Shown: positions 1 to 8,323 of the stretch, in pieces
Numbering within the stretch: position 1 is the stretch's first letter
How the letters are laid out: each line of letters starts with the position of its first letter
Origin: an uncultured bacterium
GTDB lineage: Bacteria > Verrucomicrobiota > Lentisphaeria > Victivallales > UBA1829
NCBI GenBank assembly: GCA_902778895.1
Contig: CACYZF010000006.1
Span: 1-64,000, forward strand
Length of the DNA stretch: 64,000 nucleotides
Direction of reading: 5' to 3'
Made by a program: the position numbers and the translations under genes
The notes under the pieces: model-generated
The model's database searches: none
The model's input: only the letters and a program-made list of their open reading frames with translations
Told to the model about the DNA's origin: nothing

Positions 1-362
1 CCGCCGAAGCCGCCCATGGCAGGAGCACCGCCCTGGCCGCCGGGAGCGCCGCCGCCAAAGCCGCCGAAGCCGCCCTGACCGCCGCCGAAGCCGCCGCCGA
101 AGCCGCCAGCAGGAGCACCGCCGGGGCCGCCAGCCGGACGCTGACCGCCACCGAAGCCGCCGCCGAAGCCGCCGCCGGGACCGCCGGCAGGAGCTCCGCC
201 GGGAGCACCGCCGCCGAAACCGCCACCGAAGCCGCCGAAGCCGCCCATGGCCGGACCGTTACCAGCACCAGCGCCTGCGCCGGGGCCGGCGGGAGCCTGT
301 GCGAAGACCGTGATCGCGAGGGCGATCGCCGCTGCGCAACCGAGGAAATGACCGAGTTTCAT
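1..362 (-). CDS. Gly/Pro-rich exported protein, 3' part outside window
   Basis: The ATG at 362 is preceded by AAGGAG at a good distance. The first ~22 residues form a signal peptide (MKLGHFLGC, then an Ala/Ile/Leu core, then a VFAQA cleavage region). The rest, about 98 residues inside the window, is almost wholly Gly, Pro, Ala and Phe in units such as GGFGGGFGGG and APGGAPAGGPGG. This is low-complexity sequence, so homology calls on it are unreliable. It may be a structural, surface or matrix protein; the function is unknown. The gene is cut by the window edge, so any folded C-terminal domain is unseen. It has its own promoter (466-494). Confidence 0.75.
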   Translation of the reverse strand, partial: MKLGHFLGCAAAIALAITVFAQAPAGPGAGAGAGNGPAMGGFGGFGGGFGGGAPGGAPAGGPGGGFGGGFGGGQRPAGGPGGAPAGGFGGGFGGGQGGFGGFGGGAPGGQGGAPAMGGFG

Positions 363-465
363 TTTGTAAACTCCTTGTGATTTGTTGGCGTGAGCCTCAA
401 TCCTTTCACCACCTGGCGAGGGGATCTTGAGCTCACTTGTTTGGATTTTTCGGGATTTCAGCGTT

Positions 466-494
466 AATATACAATCGTGCAAATGATTTTTCAA
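466..494 (-). promoter_or_regulatory. Promoter of the Gly/Pro-rich gene
   Basis: On the minus strand TTGAAA (489-494), a 17 bp spacer and TATATT (466-471) form a good sigma-70-type promoter about 105 bases before the start codon. The gap 363-787 otherwise holds only AT-rich sequence and the terminator at 716-757. Confidence 0.6.
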
Positions 495-715
495 TAGGAA
501 AAGATATGTAAAATATGATAAAAGCATGTAGTATTTGTTGAGAAATGTAAAAACCTTAATCTTTGATTTTGTGTAATCTCTAAACTGCTTTTCGCCTGAA
601 TCGCTTTTCCGCACCATTGATTTTTTATCATGGACTGTAACTTTTCTTAACGTACCGTCCGTGCCGCCGTGTTCATTTCCTTGCGATACTGTATCTTTTC
701 TGCATGTCCGGTCTT

Positions 716-757
716 TGCAAAAAAAATCCCGCCGACCCCCGGGATGGGCGGCGGGAT
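716..757 (-). terminator. Rho-independent terminator after the marR operon
   Basis: On the minus strand ATCCCGCCG (749-757) pairs with CGGCGGGAT (726-734) and is followed directly by a run of T. It lies 30 bases after the MarR stop codon and should end the secretin-secretin-marR transcript. Confidence 0.85.
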
Positions 758-787
758 GCGGTTTCGGTCTGACGTGAGGAAGCCGGA

Positions 788-1297
788 TTACAGGCCTTCC
801 TCCCCGTCGCCGATCGTCTCGTTGATGATGTCCATGGCCTGCGAGATGACGGCCAGCTCCTCGCGGGTGCGTGTGCGGAGGAAGCCGTTGATGAACTCGT
901 TGAACCTGTCGACGACCTCGCCAATGAACTTCGCGCCCTTGTCGGAGAGCGAAATGCGCACATTTCTGCGGTCATTGGGGTCGTCGGTGCGGATGAGGTA
1001 TCCGCTCTGGACGAGCTTGTCGACGAAGAGGGACGCGCCGGCGGAGGTGAGCCCGGTGACGGCCATGATGCGGCTGAGGTTGCACGGCATGGCGAACCGG
1101 ACGATCATGAGCTGGTTGAACTGGCTCCGCTGGATCTCGTACGCATGCTCCTTCCAGTCCTTTTCGAGGAATTCGCGGTGCTTGCGTTCGAGCAGGCGGA
1201 CCATCTTCTTGAGCGCCTCAAGATCCGGCGAAGTCTCAGGAAGCGGCGCCCCGGCTTCGGGGCGCTTCGCCTGTTTGCCGCCGTTCTTCTTCATCAC
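788..1297 (-). CDS. MarR-family transcriptional regulator
   Basis: 169 residues, a normal MarR length. The helix-turn-helix lies near residues 74-103 (LSRIMAVTGLTSAGASLFVD) and the wing near 104-121, with the typical DxxDRRNVRISLSDKG pattern. Helices at both ends would form the dimer. The N-terminal ~25 residues are basic and Pro-rich, which is extra to the family. The ATG overlaps the stop of the upstream secretin-like gene by four bases (ATGA), so the regulator is translated with it. A palindrome over the operon promoter (5012-5028) is a plausible binding site, which is inference. The ligand is unknown. Confidence 0.85.
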   Translation of the reverse strand: MMKKNGGKQAKRPEAGAPLPETSPDLEALKKMVRLLERKHREFLEKDWKEHAYEIQRSQFNQLMIVRFAMPCNLSRIMAVTGLTSAGASLFVDKLVQSGYLIRTDDPNDRRNVRISLSDKGAKFIGEVVDRFNEFINGFLRTRTREELAVISQAMDIINETIGDGEEGL

Positions 1298-3315
1298 TTC
1301 ATCTCCTGGTAGTCGTCGTTGATGAAATTACCGACTTTGTCGAGGCGTTCGACACGGTCGGCGCGGTCGTCGTCGAGGCCATATTCCTGGAAGAACATGT
1401 TGCCGACGCGGCTGGTCATGCCCTTGTTGACGCTCTTGACGATCTTGCCGAGGTCTTCGGAGATGCTTTCGCCGACCTTGTCGTCCGGGTTGGAGTATTC
1501 GACTCTGGCGATCACGACGAGCTGGGACTGCTTGATGGACTCGGACTCGGTGGAGACTGCGCGGCCGATGACCGGGAGGTCCTTCAGGAAGGGCAGGCCG
1601 GCGGTGCTGCGGACGGACTCGGATTTCTTGAGGCCGCCGATCACGAATTCCTCGGCCTCGGTGCCGATCTGGAAGGTCGTGCCGGTCTGGGACTTGCTCA
1701 TGCGTGCGGAACCGTCGGCGTTCCAGCCGAGGAGAGAGATGCTGTCGAGGTCGAAGGTGATCTTGGCGGCCTTGGAGGTGACGACCGGGGTGACGCGGAG
1801 GTCGAACTTGAAGCCGTCTGTGACCATCGGGTACTGGAGCCAGCCGTGGATGATGCCGGGGGCGGCGTTCGCGTTGTCCCAGTTGGTGTTGTAGTACGCG
1901 CCGTTGACGACGGTGCCGTCGGCCTTGACGTAGCCAGTGAGGAACTTGGCGAGCGGGCTGGTCTTGGAGTCGTTGCCGTAGACGAGCGCGGAGACGTCGC
2001 CGTAGGTGTTCGTGCCGGTCTGGGTGTTCATGGTGCGGAGCGTATATCCGTCGGGCTTCATGATGGCGGTGGTCCCGGCGTTCCTGTACAGCTCTTTGAG
2101 CTTGGAGTACGGCATGATCTTCGTGACGGCTTCGCGGAGGATGGTGTCCGGGTTCGGATCTGTGTAGGCGAACTCGCCCGTGCCCTCGGCGATGGTCTTC
2201 GCGCCGGCAGTGTAGAACGTGCGGTCGTAGAAGAAGCCGGAGGCGACCTGGACGGTGGAGACGGTGCGGTTCTGCGCCACGATCTCGCCGCGGGCGAGGA
2301 TCTTGGCCTTGCCGATGGAAGTCATGAAGTCGAGGTAACGGGAATTCCACTTCGGGTTGAAGTTCCAGTAGGAGACCTTGTTGAAGCCGGTGTCCTGGAC
2401 GCTGCTGGTGAAGAACGTGCCCCAGTTGCGGCTCATCATGGCGCCGGCGGAGAAGAGGTCGACGCCCTCGTTGTTCTTCCAACTCTGGAAGTCGACGCCG
2501 ATGCGGTCGTCGTTCTCGGCGTAGATCTCGATGATGCGGTAGGAGATCTTGACCTCGGGGATCGGGCGGTCATAGCTCACGAGGAGCTTGCGCATGTCTT
2601 CCCAGGACCATTCCGGGGCGCAGATCACGAGGGCGTTCAGTTCGCCGTCGACCAGGACCGTGCTGGGGGAGATCTCGAATTGCGGATCAAGTTCGGAGGA
2701 ACCGACCTTCAGGAGCATGTCGCGGAGGTTCGCGGCCTTGCTGGCGCGGGGGAAGTAGATGCGGGTGCCCGCGTCGCCGGAGTAGGTCAGGCCCTTGCGG
2801 TCGAGCGCGGCGACGATGCTGTCGATGCCGCGTCCGTCCTCGTTGTCGCTGAAACGGTATTCTTCGGCGGAGACGAGGACCACGCCGGTGCCGTCGTCGA
2901 ACTTGACGGCGGTGGCCTGCGCGGGGCTGGTGCTGACGCTGCGCGCGCCGACTGCCGCTTCAAGATAGCTGCGGACCGCGTAGGGGTCGGCGTTCTTGAT
3001 CGTGTAGGGCTTCGTGATGACGAAGGGATCGGTGTTGTCGCGCACGACGGTGATTTCCTTCGTGCCGTCCTTCACGTCGATGTTCAGTTTCGCCTGGACG
3101 CCGGTCGGGGCGTAGCCGCCGGTCGGGACGCCCTGATCGCTCTTGGCGGAGCCGGGGATGGCCTCCGGAGTGAGCGTGAGGTGGGAGGGGACCTGCGCGC
3201 CTTCGAGGACGGTAACGTTCGGCGGGGGCTGCGGGGCCTGGTCGGAGTTGCAGGAAGCCGCGATGAGTCCGGCGGCGAACGTCAGGATGATATTTCTGTA
3301 GAGTTTCGTTTTCAT
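1294..3315 (-). CDS. Secretin-domain lipoprotein
   Basis: 673 residues. A lipobox (LIAASC, Cys22) predicts a lipoprotein. Residues ~560-606 match the secretin core: GGL, a short gap, then STAGLPFLKDLPVIGRAVS and a hydrophobic LVVIARVE strand. The middle part (residues ~115-260) resembles N-domain repeats of PulD-type secretins. A ~65-residue acidic/basic tail follows the secretin core, unlike classic secretins. It shares a WKNxxGVxL motif with the next gene upstream, so the two look like paralogs. The gap to that gene is three bases. It probably forms or lines an outer-membrane pore; whether for a Tad or type II-like export system cannot be told. No export ATPase gene is adjacent. Confidence 0.75.
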   Translation of the reverse strand: MKTKLYRNIILTFAAGLIAASCNSDQAPQPPPNVTVLEGAQVPSHLTLTPEAIPGSAKSDQGVPTGGYAPTGVQAKLNIDVKDGTKEITVVRDNTDPFVITKPYTIKNADPYAVRSYLEAAVGARSVSTSPAQATAVKFDDGTGVVLVSAEEYRFSDNEDGRGIDSIVAALDRKGLTYSGDAGTRIYFPRASKAANLRDMLLKVGSSELDPQFEISPSTVLVDGELNALVICAPEWSWEDMRKLLVSYDRPIPEVKISYRIIEIYAENDDRIGVDFQSWKNNEGVDLFSAGAMMSRNWGTFFTSSVQDTGFNKVSYWNFNPKWNSRYLDFMTSIGKAKILARGEIVAQNRTVSTVQVASGFFYDRTFYTAGAKTIAEGTGEFAYTDPNPDTILREAVTKIMPYSKLKELYRNAGTTAIMKPDGYTLRTMNTQTGTNTYGDVSALVYGNDSKTSPLAKFLTGYVKADGTVVNGAYYNTNWDNANAAPGIIHGWLQYPMVTDGFKFDLRVTPVVTSKAAKITFDLDSISLLGWNADGSARMSKSQTGTTFQIGTEAEEFVIGGLKKSESVRSTAGLPFLKDLPVIGRAVSTESESIKQSQLVVIARVEYSNPDDKVGESISEDLGKIVKSVNKGMTSRVGNMFFQEYGLDDDRADRVERLDKVGNFINDDYQEMK

Positions 3316-3318
3316 GGA

Positions 3319-4941
3319 TCAGTTCTCGCTTTCTTCGTTGGCCTGCTGTTCATCCGCGGGTACTGCCCTGGGGGCATTCTCTTCGCTGGGGCGGAAGGGG
3401 TTTTCGATGCGGCGCTTCACGTCCTTGTTGACGCTCTCGGTCTGCGGGATGCCGATCTTTTCATCTGGGTGGAGCAGGACGGCTTCGCCGGTCACGATCA
3501 CATAGGTGCGTTCCTTGATGCTGGTGACGGTGCTGAAGAGGTATTTGATGACGGGGATGCGGCAGAGGATCGGGAGACCGATGGTCTGCTCGACGTCGTT
3601 TTCCTTTTCGTACACTGTGAGGACTTTTTCATGTCCGAGGCCGAGGGTGGCCGCGCCCGCGCAGAGGACGTTGTTGCTGAGCTCGGCGCCGGTGTTGCCG
3701 CGTTCGACGACGTCCTTGAAGAACATGGAGTAGTCGAACATCACGCAGCCGTCGGTCTTGGCCATTTGGCTGTTGAGGTCGGATGCCTCATCCTTGACTT
3801 TGTATTTCGCAGGATAGGTCCCGGCGGGAGCGTTTTCCTGCGGGAGGCAGATGAACGGGTTGATGATCTGGACGTCGAGCGCCGGGGGATTGGAGTACTT
3901 GTTGCCGTCCTCGTCCTCGTAGTAGCTCTTGCCGACGAACGTGCGGCCGAGCACGTTCTTGGCGATGTTCTGGTATTCCGGCTCCATGGATGCGCGGTAG
4001 ATGAACGGAGCCTTGTCGGCGGCGGCTTCCTGCACGGCGCGGAGCTGCGCATACTCTTCGAGCGAGCGGACCGGGGTGTTCACCATGGTCAGGGAGACGT
4101 TCGCGGTGACGGCGGCGTTGCCGGACTGCTGGAGGCAGCGGATGAAGCTCATGTCGAACTGCGGCGCGGTGAAGAATCCGCCATAGGCCCAAGTGGAGGT
4201 GGCGGCGAACGCCATGTCCTCGATGACCTGGTCGACGGCGAGACGGCCCGCGTTGTAGCTCAGGTTGAGCAGGTTCACGCCGGGGCCGTTCTTCCACGCG
4301 AGGTAGTCGAAGCCCCAGTCCTTGAGGTCGCTGTCGCGAAGTTCGTAGTAGTTGAGGCGGAGTGTGACCTGGGGCAGGGGGCGGTCAAGCTCGGTTTCGA
4401 TGAAGTCGAGCGTGCCGCGCGCGGAGTCGGTCTGGTCGCGCCAGAAAATCGTGTTGGTCTCGTCGTTCACATAGGACTTGCCGGCGGAGGAGCCGAGCGT
4501 CTTGTCGATCAGGTCGGTGAGTTCCTGCGCGGCGCGGTATTTCGGAGTATAGGCGATGCGAGCCACGCCGGTGCCCTGGATGCCGCCATTGCTGCCGGGG
4601 TGGTCGAGCGCGGCGACGATCTGGTCGACGTAGGGGAGGAAATCCTTGCCCGTGGAGACGAGAATCGCGTCCTTGGCGTCCGGGGCGATGGCCGTGACAC
4701 GGCGGATCGAGGAGCTGCGGTTGTAGCGCTGAATCGCGGAGTTCACGAACGGGAGAACGGCCTCGGAGGTCACGTTCTTCAGCTCGTACACGCGGCTGTC
4801 GAAGCGGATCTGCGCGTCATCCTGCTTCAGGTGAATGGTTCTTGCGGACCCGTCGTCCTGCGACGCATCGTCCGCGGCGAGGGAGACGAGACAGAGCGTC
4901 CCGGCGGCCAGGCAGAGAAGATTTCTTGCGGTTTTGTTCAT
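3319..4941 (-). CDS. Secretin-like exported protein
   Basis: 540 residues from the ATG at 4941, chosen because a signal peptide begins there (MNKTARNLLCLAAGTLCLVSLAA); in-frame extension to 5019 would put residues before it. The C-terminal region carries a degenerate secretin signature (TIGLPILCRIPVIKYLFS, then TYVIVTGEAVLL). N-terminal segments (residues ~30-200) look like secretin N-domains with the repeated pattern of a strand, an AI/VAAL helix and LDHP. A WKNGPGVNLLN motif matches WKNNEGVDLFS in the downstream gene. It is the first gene of the operon with the lipoprotein secretin and marR. It ends in an acidic, Pro- and Glu-rich tail. The role in secretion is inferred from the domain. Confidence 0.65.
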   Translation of the reverse strand: MNKTARNLLCLAAGTLCLVSLAADDASQDDGSARTIHLKQDDAQIRFDSRVYELKNVTSEAVLPFVNSAIQRYNRSSSIRRVTAIAPDAKDAILVSTGKDFLPYVDQIVAALDHPGSNGGIQGTGVARIAYTPKYRAAQELTDLIDKTLGSSAGKSYVNDETNTIFWRDQTDSARGTLDFIETELDRPLPQVTLRLNYYELRDSDLKDWGFDYLAWKNGPGVNLLNLSYNAGRLAVDQVIEDMAFAATSTWAYGGFFTAPQFDMSFIRCLQQSGNAAVTANVSLTMVNTPVRSLEEYAQLRAVQEAAADKAPFIYRASMEPEYQNIAKNVLGRTFVGKSYYEDEDGNKYSNPPALDVQIINPFICLPQENAPAGTYPAKYKVKDEASDLNSQMAKTDGCVMFDYSMFFKDVVERGNTGAELSNNVLCAGAATLGLGHEKVLTVYEKENDVEQTIGLPILCRIPVIKYLFSTVTSIKERTYVIVTGEAVLLHPDEKIGIPQTESVNKDVKRRIENPFRPSEENAPRAVPADEQQANEESEN

Positions 4942-4992
4942 GTGTTTTTTGGGGTTAGGGGTGAGGGTATGTGTGTGGGTAAAACTGTACGG

Positions 4993-5028
4993 AATATATA
5001 AAAAGCCACCCCGGGACACGCGGTCCCG
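4993..5028 (-). promoter_or_regulatory. Promoter -10 and overlapping palindrome of the secretin-marR operon
   Basis: On the minus strand TATATT (4993-4998) lies ~50 bases before the start. The -35 position (5016-5021) is poor (GCGTGT) but sits inside a palindrome CGGGAC-N5-GTCCCG (5012-5028). A poor -35 under a palindrome is typical of a regulated promoter. The MarR protein of the same operon is the obvious candidate regulator; this is inference. Confidence 0.45.
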
Positions 5029-5081
5029 TTTGTGTTTCGTTTTTTGGGAGGCGATGATTCCGGGAACGCTGTCCGTCCGGA

Positions 5082-5543
5082 TCAGAGGAAATTGAAGCCG
5101 ACGATGATCACTTCGCCCTGGGTGTCGTGTCCGGCGAGAACGCGGAACAGCGCTTCGCTGTAGTATTCCTTGTCCTCTTTGTTCTTGAGCACGAAACGAA
5201 CTTTCCAGATGTACGGGGTGATCGCGATGTGTTCGAGCGCGGTGACGTAGCTGAAGGAGACCGGCTGTCCGAGCGTTTCCGTGATGACCTTGCGTGAAAG
5301 CTCGAACTTGTCCCTGCCGAACTCTTCCTTCATTTCAGGCGAAAGCAGGGAGATGAAGCCGGACGCGTCGTTCTTCAGGAATGCTTCCAGCAGCTTGCGG
5401 GAGTATTCGCGTTCCTCCGTCTGCTCGGCGCTCAGTTCGACGTCGGCGGGTTCGGTCGGGAGTTCACGGATGGTCGTGCATGCGGAGACTGCGCCTGCGA
5501 GGAGGACGGCTGCGAGAGCGGAGAAACGGGAGGCGGTTTTCAT
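5082..5543 (-). CDS. Small lipoprotein of unknown function
   Basis: 153 residues from the ATG at 5543. The start is fixed by the promoter -10 at 5602-5607 and by a signal peptide with lipobox (LLAGAVSAC). Mature sequence: a helical stretch (SAEQTEEREYSRKLLEAFLK), then LSPEMKEEFGRDKFELSRKV and strands ending in VIIVGFNFL. The shape, a helix followed by a curved sheet, resembles small NTF2-like or DUF3887-like lipoproteins, but I do not recognise the family firmly. It has its own promoter and lies 140 bases before the secretin operon, so a shared role is possible but not shown. Confidence 0.75.
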   Translation of the reverse strand: MKTASRFSALAAVLLAGAVSACTTIRELPTEPADVELSAEQTEEREYSRKLLEAFLKNDASGFISLLSPEMKEEFGRDKFELSRKVITETLGQPVSFSYVTALEHIAITPYIWKVRFVLKNKEDKEYYSEALFRVLAGHDTQGEVIIVGFNFL

Positions 5544-5601
5544 GGATTGGTCTCTCTTTCTGGAAAGTGTCTTTAGTGAAAAATAGTTTTGTCGCAAAGA
5601 T

Positions 5602-5629
5602 AATATACATGAAAATTGTTTAAATGCAA
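5602..5629 (-). promoter_or_regulatory. Promoter of the small lipoprotein gene
   Basis: TTGCAT (5624-5629), 16 bp, TATATT (5602-5607) on the minus strand. It rules out starts upstream of ~5595 for the lipoprotein. Confidence 0.5.
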
Positions 5630-5666
5630 ACATAAAACAGTGAAAAGTCGCGAAAAAGTGTGAAAA

Positions 5667-5758
5667 GGAGGGCAGGCCCTCCACTGCGGTAGTGCTCTCA
5701 GCTTCGCTTGAGCACACTGCAAGCCGTGTTGAGGAAGCGCTCTGCTGCGCGAGAGCGC
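5667..5758. repeat. Intergenic hairpin repeat, copy 1
   Basis: Four adjacent inverted repeats: GGAGGGC-AG-GCCCTCC (5667-5682), CACT-N5-AGTG (5682-5694), a GTGCTC...GAGCAC hairpin with inner AGC-TTC-GCT (5692-5715), and GCGCTCT-N8-AGAGCGC (5737-5758). The first three recur with the same spacing at 57771-57819, with paired base changes in the stem. It lies between the rsmI stop and the lipoprotein promoter. No coding gene fits. It may act as a REP-type element or terminator. Confidence 0.8.
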
Positions 5759-5793
5759 GGAGACAGGGAAAAGCGTGAAAAAAACGGAAGGAA

Positions 5794-6549
5794 TCAGTCT
5801 TCCGCGCTGTCGTCGGCGGGGGAGACGTCGCGGGCGTCATCGTTTGCACGGTCCGAGGCGTCGCGGGCGTCGATCACGAGCACGCATTCGCCTTTCCAGT
5901 TGACCTTCTTCGCCTGTTCGGCGAGGTGTGCCGCGGGGCCGCGGAGGATCTGTTCGTGGATCTTGGTCGCCTCGCGGACGAGTGCGAGCGGAGTGTCCGG
6001 GCCGATGATCTCGCTGACTTCGGCGAGGAGCTTCGCGATGCGGAACGGCGATTCGAAGACGACCGCGGTGCGCTTGTCGGCGGCGATGCGTTCGAGTTCG
6101 GCGCGGCGTCGTCCGCTCTTGACGGGGACGAATCCGTGGAAGGTGAAGTGATCGGAGGGGAGGGCGCTGGCGGAGACCGCGAAGGTCAGGGCGGAGACGC
6201 CTGGGATGATGACCGGTTCGATGCCGGCTTCGACCGCGGCGCGGATAAGCATGAATCCGGGGTCGGCGATGCACGGGGTGCCGGCGTCGCTCACGAGAGC
6301 GGCGGTGAGGCCGTCCTGGATGCGCCGGATGAGAGCGGGGGTGCGTGCGTGTTCATTGAAGATGTGGTAGGATTCCAGCGGTTTTCTGATGTCGAAATGC
6401 TGGAGCAGAATGGTCGTGCGGCGCGTGTCCTCGGCGAGGATGAGATCGGCTTCTTTCAGAACACGCAGCGCGCGCAGCGTGATGTCCTCGAGATTCCCGA
6501 TGGGCGTGGCGACGATGTAGAGCGTGCCGGAGACTGGACGGTCGGCCAT
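5794..6549 (-). CDS. rsmI: 16S rRNA (cytidine1402-2'-O)-methyltransferase
   Basis: 251 residues. RsmI methylates the 2'-OH of C1402 in the 16S rRNA P-site region using SAM. The tetrapyrrole-methylase fold is clear: LYIVATPIGNLEDITLRAL at the N terminus, then AEDTRRT, LVSDAGTPCIADPG (near residues 85-98), IPGVSAL and FHGFVPVKSGRR. The C-terminal ~30 residues are Asp/Ala-rich and look disordered. It follows the small-domain gene at 6568 by 18 bases, and the two probably share the promoter at 6821-6848. Length and motifs are normal for the family. Confidence 0.95.
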   Translation of the reverse strand: MADRPVSGTLYIVATPIGNLEDITLRALRVLKEADLILAEDTRRTTILLQHFDIRKPLESYHIFNEHARTPALIRRIQDGLTAALVSDAGTPCIADPGFMLIRAAVEAGIEPVIIPGVSALTFAVSASALPSDHFTFHGFVPVKSGRRRAELERIAADKRTAVVFESPFRIAKLLAEVSEIIGPDTPLALVREATKIHEQILRGPAAHLAEQAKKVNWKGECVLVIDARDASDRANDDARDVSPADDSAED

Positions 6550-6567
6550 GGAAACAAGCTCCGCCGT

Positions 6568-6783
6568 TCAGCGGTGCTCGAAGAATTCGGATTTCTTCTG
6601 TTCGAGGAGGAGGCCGACGCGGTCGAGGTCGATGGGCGTATAGCCGCTTTCCTCAAGGAAGGCGCAGAATTCGAGCCAGTCCGTGTGGTTCCATTCGCCA
6701 TTATGACGAGTGACGAAATCTTGTGCGAGGCTGGTTTTCGCGAGTCTCGCCAAATTTTTTTCGGCAATGGATGAAGAAGACAT
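6568..6783 (-). CDS. Small protein with an undescribed ~60-residue domain (copy 1)
   Basis: 71 residues from the ATG at 6783, preceded by AAGAGGT. A promoter -10 at 6821-6826 excludes much longer forms. The protein is nearly all one domain: LAKTSLAQDFVTRHNGEWNH, DWLEFCAFLEESGYTPID, LDRVGLLLEQKKSEFF. The same domain forms the C-terminal half of the gene at 49487-49837 (shared pattern WNHxDWLxF, LEExGYxPIDxDRVGLxLExKK). Trp, His, Gly and Asp positions are conserved, which suggests a real fold, probably helical. I do not recognise it from a named family. It lies upstream of rsmI in what looks like one transcript; no function can be assigned. Confidence 0.8.
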   Translation of the reverse strand: MSSSSIAEKNLARLAKTSLAQDFVTRHNGEWNHTDWLEFCAFLEESGYTPIDLDRVGLLLEQKKSEFFEHR

Positions 6784-6820
6784 TTGGCTTACCTCTTGGT
6801 TTTTACAAAACGGAGTAACT

Positions 6821-6848
6821 AATATACACCACAAATCGAAAAAAGCAA
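6821..6848 (-). promoter_or_regulatory. Promoter of the small-domain gene and rsmI
   Basis: TTGCTT (6843-6848), 16 bp, TATATT (6821-6826) on the minus strand, ~40 bases before the start codon. The rest of the gap to folC (6849-6997) is AT-rich with no gene seen. Confidence 0.6.
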
Positions 6849-6997
6849 GAAAAATGAATGTTTTTTTGGAAAAATTGTTTTTGTCATTCAGTCGTTTTGA
6901 ACGGAAAATATCTTATTGTTTCAGACTTTCCAACACTTTTTCTTTGAGCTTGTTTCGGGTGTGAAAAAAGGGCCATTTTCCTCCGGTTTCCCGAATG

Positions 6998-8281
6998 TCA
7001 GCGGACCTTGACGCCCAGACGCGCCAGGACGTCGCCGCAGAGATGCAGCGAACCGCAAAGGACGGTCGGACGCGCCGGATCGAGCGATGCGAGCGCACGG
7101 TCCAAGTCGGAATCGGATGCGGGAATGCCCGGCGCGATGCGCACAAGCTCGGATTCGAGCTCGGCGGCGGACTTGCTGGGGCGGTCGGATTCCGGCTGCA
7201 CGAAAATGAACTCAAGCGCGAGCGGCGCGAGCACGCGGAGACTGTCGATCGTGTCCTTGTCGGAAAATGCCCCGAAGATGAAGCGGAACTTCTGTCCGGG
7301 GAAGACTTCGCGAAGCGTTTCCGCGAGCACGCCGATCCCCTCGGGATTGTGCGCGCCGTCCAGCACGAGTCCGAACTCGGGATACAGGTCGAACCGTCCC
7401 TGCCACGCCGTATGGCGGAGGCCGTCGATCGCCGCCGCGAAATCGAATCCGGCGAGGTCGGCCAGATAACGCAGAACGGAGAACGCGAGCGCGGCGTTCC
7501 TGCGCTGGTGCGGCCCGGCCAGCCTGAGCGTGAGCGGGACATCGTCGAACGTGAACCTCTGTTCTACGGCGCGGCCTCCGTCGAGCAGGCGCACGCAGTC
7601 GGGCTCGGACGGTTCGGGGGGAATGCGGAACGGTGCGTTGAGCTCGGCTGCGCGGAATCCGATCACGTTGCGCGCGGGGATCGGGGCGCCGGAGGAACAG
7701 TACACGGGGACGCCGGGCTTGATGATGCCGGCCTTTTCGCCTGCGATCTTCTGAATGGTGTCGCCGAGGTACTGCGTGTGCTCCATGGAGATGCCAGTGA
7801 TGACGGAGACGAGCGGCATGACGATGTTGGTGGCGTCCAGCCTGCCGCCCATGCCGACCTCCCACACCACATAATCGCAACGCGCGCGCGCGAAAAGGAG
7901 CGCGGCGATGAGCGTGGTAACCTCGAAATAGGTGGGTTTCATGCCGTCCTGCTGCAGTTTCTCGACGGCGGGCAGCACGATGTCCTGAACCGCGCAGAGC
8001 TCATCCTCCGGAACCGGACGCCCGTCGATGCGGAAGCGTTCGCACGGGGAAACGAGGTGTGGCGAGGAATAGAATCCGGTGCGGAAACCCGCGGCGCGGA
8101 GACCGGATTCGATCATGGCGCAGACGGAGCCTTTGCCGTTGCTTCCGGCCACATGGATGAATTTGAGGTCGCGTTCGGGGGAATCCGCCGCATGGAAAAG
8201 CGCACGCGTCTGGTCAAGGCCGAGTTTGATGCCGAAAAGCTCAAGCGAGGCCAGCCAGTCGAGAAATTGAGGGTTCGTCAT
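6998..8281 (-). CDS. folC: Folylpolyglutamate synthase / dihydrofolate synthase
   Basis: 427 residues, the usual FolC length. It adds glutamate to dihydropteroate and to folates in an ATP-dependent ligase reaction in the cytoplasm. Seen motifs: FIHVAGSNGKGSVCAMIES (P-loop, near residues 41-59), the omega-loop region TGFYSSPHL, YVVWEVGMGGRLDATN, GISMEHTQYLG and the C-terminal domain signature LVLDGAHNPEG followed by FIFGAFSDKD. It is the last gene of the hisF-Sel1-tolB-folC transcript, 42 bases after tolB. Whether it has both activities cannot be told from motifs. Confidence 0.95.
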   Translation of the reverse strand: MTNPQFLDWLASLELFGIKLGLDQTRALFHAADSPERDLKFIHVAGSNGKGSVCAMIESGLRAAGFRTGFYSSPHLVSPCERFRIDGRPVPEDELCAVQDIVLPAVEKLQQDGMKPTYFEVTTLIAALLFARARCDYVVWEVGMGGRLDATNIVMPLVSVITGISMEHTQYLGDTIQKIAGEKAGIIKPGVPVYCSSGAPIPARNVIGFRAAELNAPFRIPPEPSEPDCVRLLDGGRAVEQRFTFDDVPLTLRLAGPHQRRNAALAFSVLRYLADLAGFDFAAAIDGLRHTAWQGRFDLYPEFGLVLDGAHNPEGIGVLAETLREVFPGQKFRFIFGAFSDKDTIDSLRVLAPLALEFIFVQPESDRPSKSAAELESELVRIAPGIPASDSDLDRALASLDPARPTVLCGSLHLCGDVLARLGVKVR

Positions 8282-8323
8282 AGAGGAAAAACAAATGTCT
8301 GTGAGGAGTATTTTCCCTCGCGG

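Noticed and set aside
1846..5001. A plus-strand open frame of over 1000 codons antisense to the two secretin-like genes
   Set aside because: Its translation is Gly/Val/Asp/Arg-rich with no motif, signal or domain; it is the shadow expected in GC-rich DNA opposite genes that have clear lipobox and secretin motifs.
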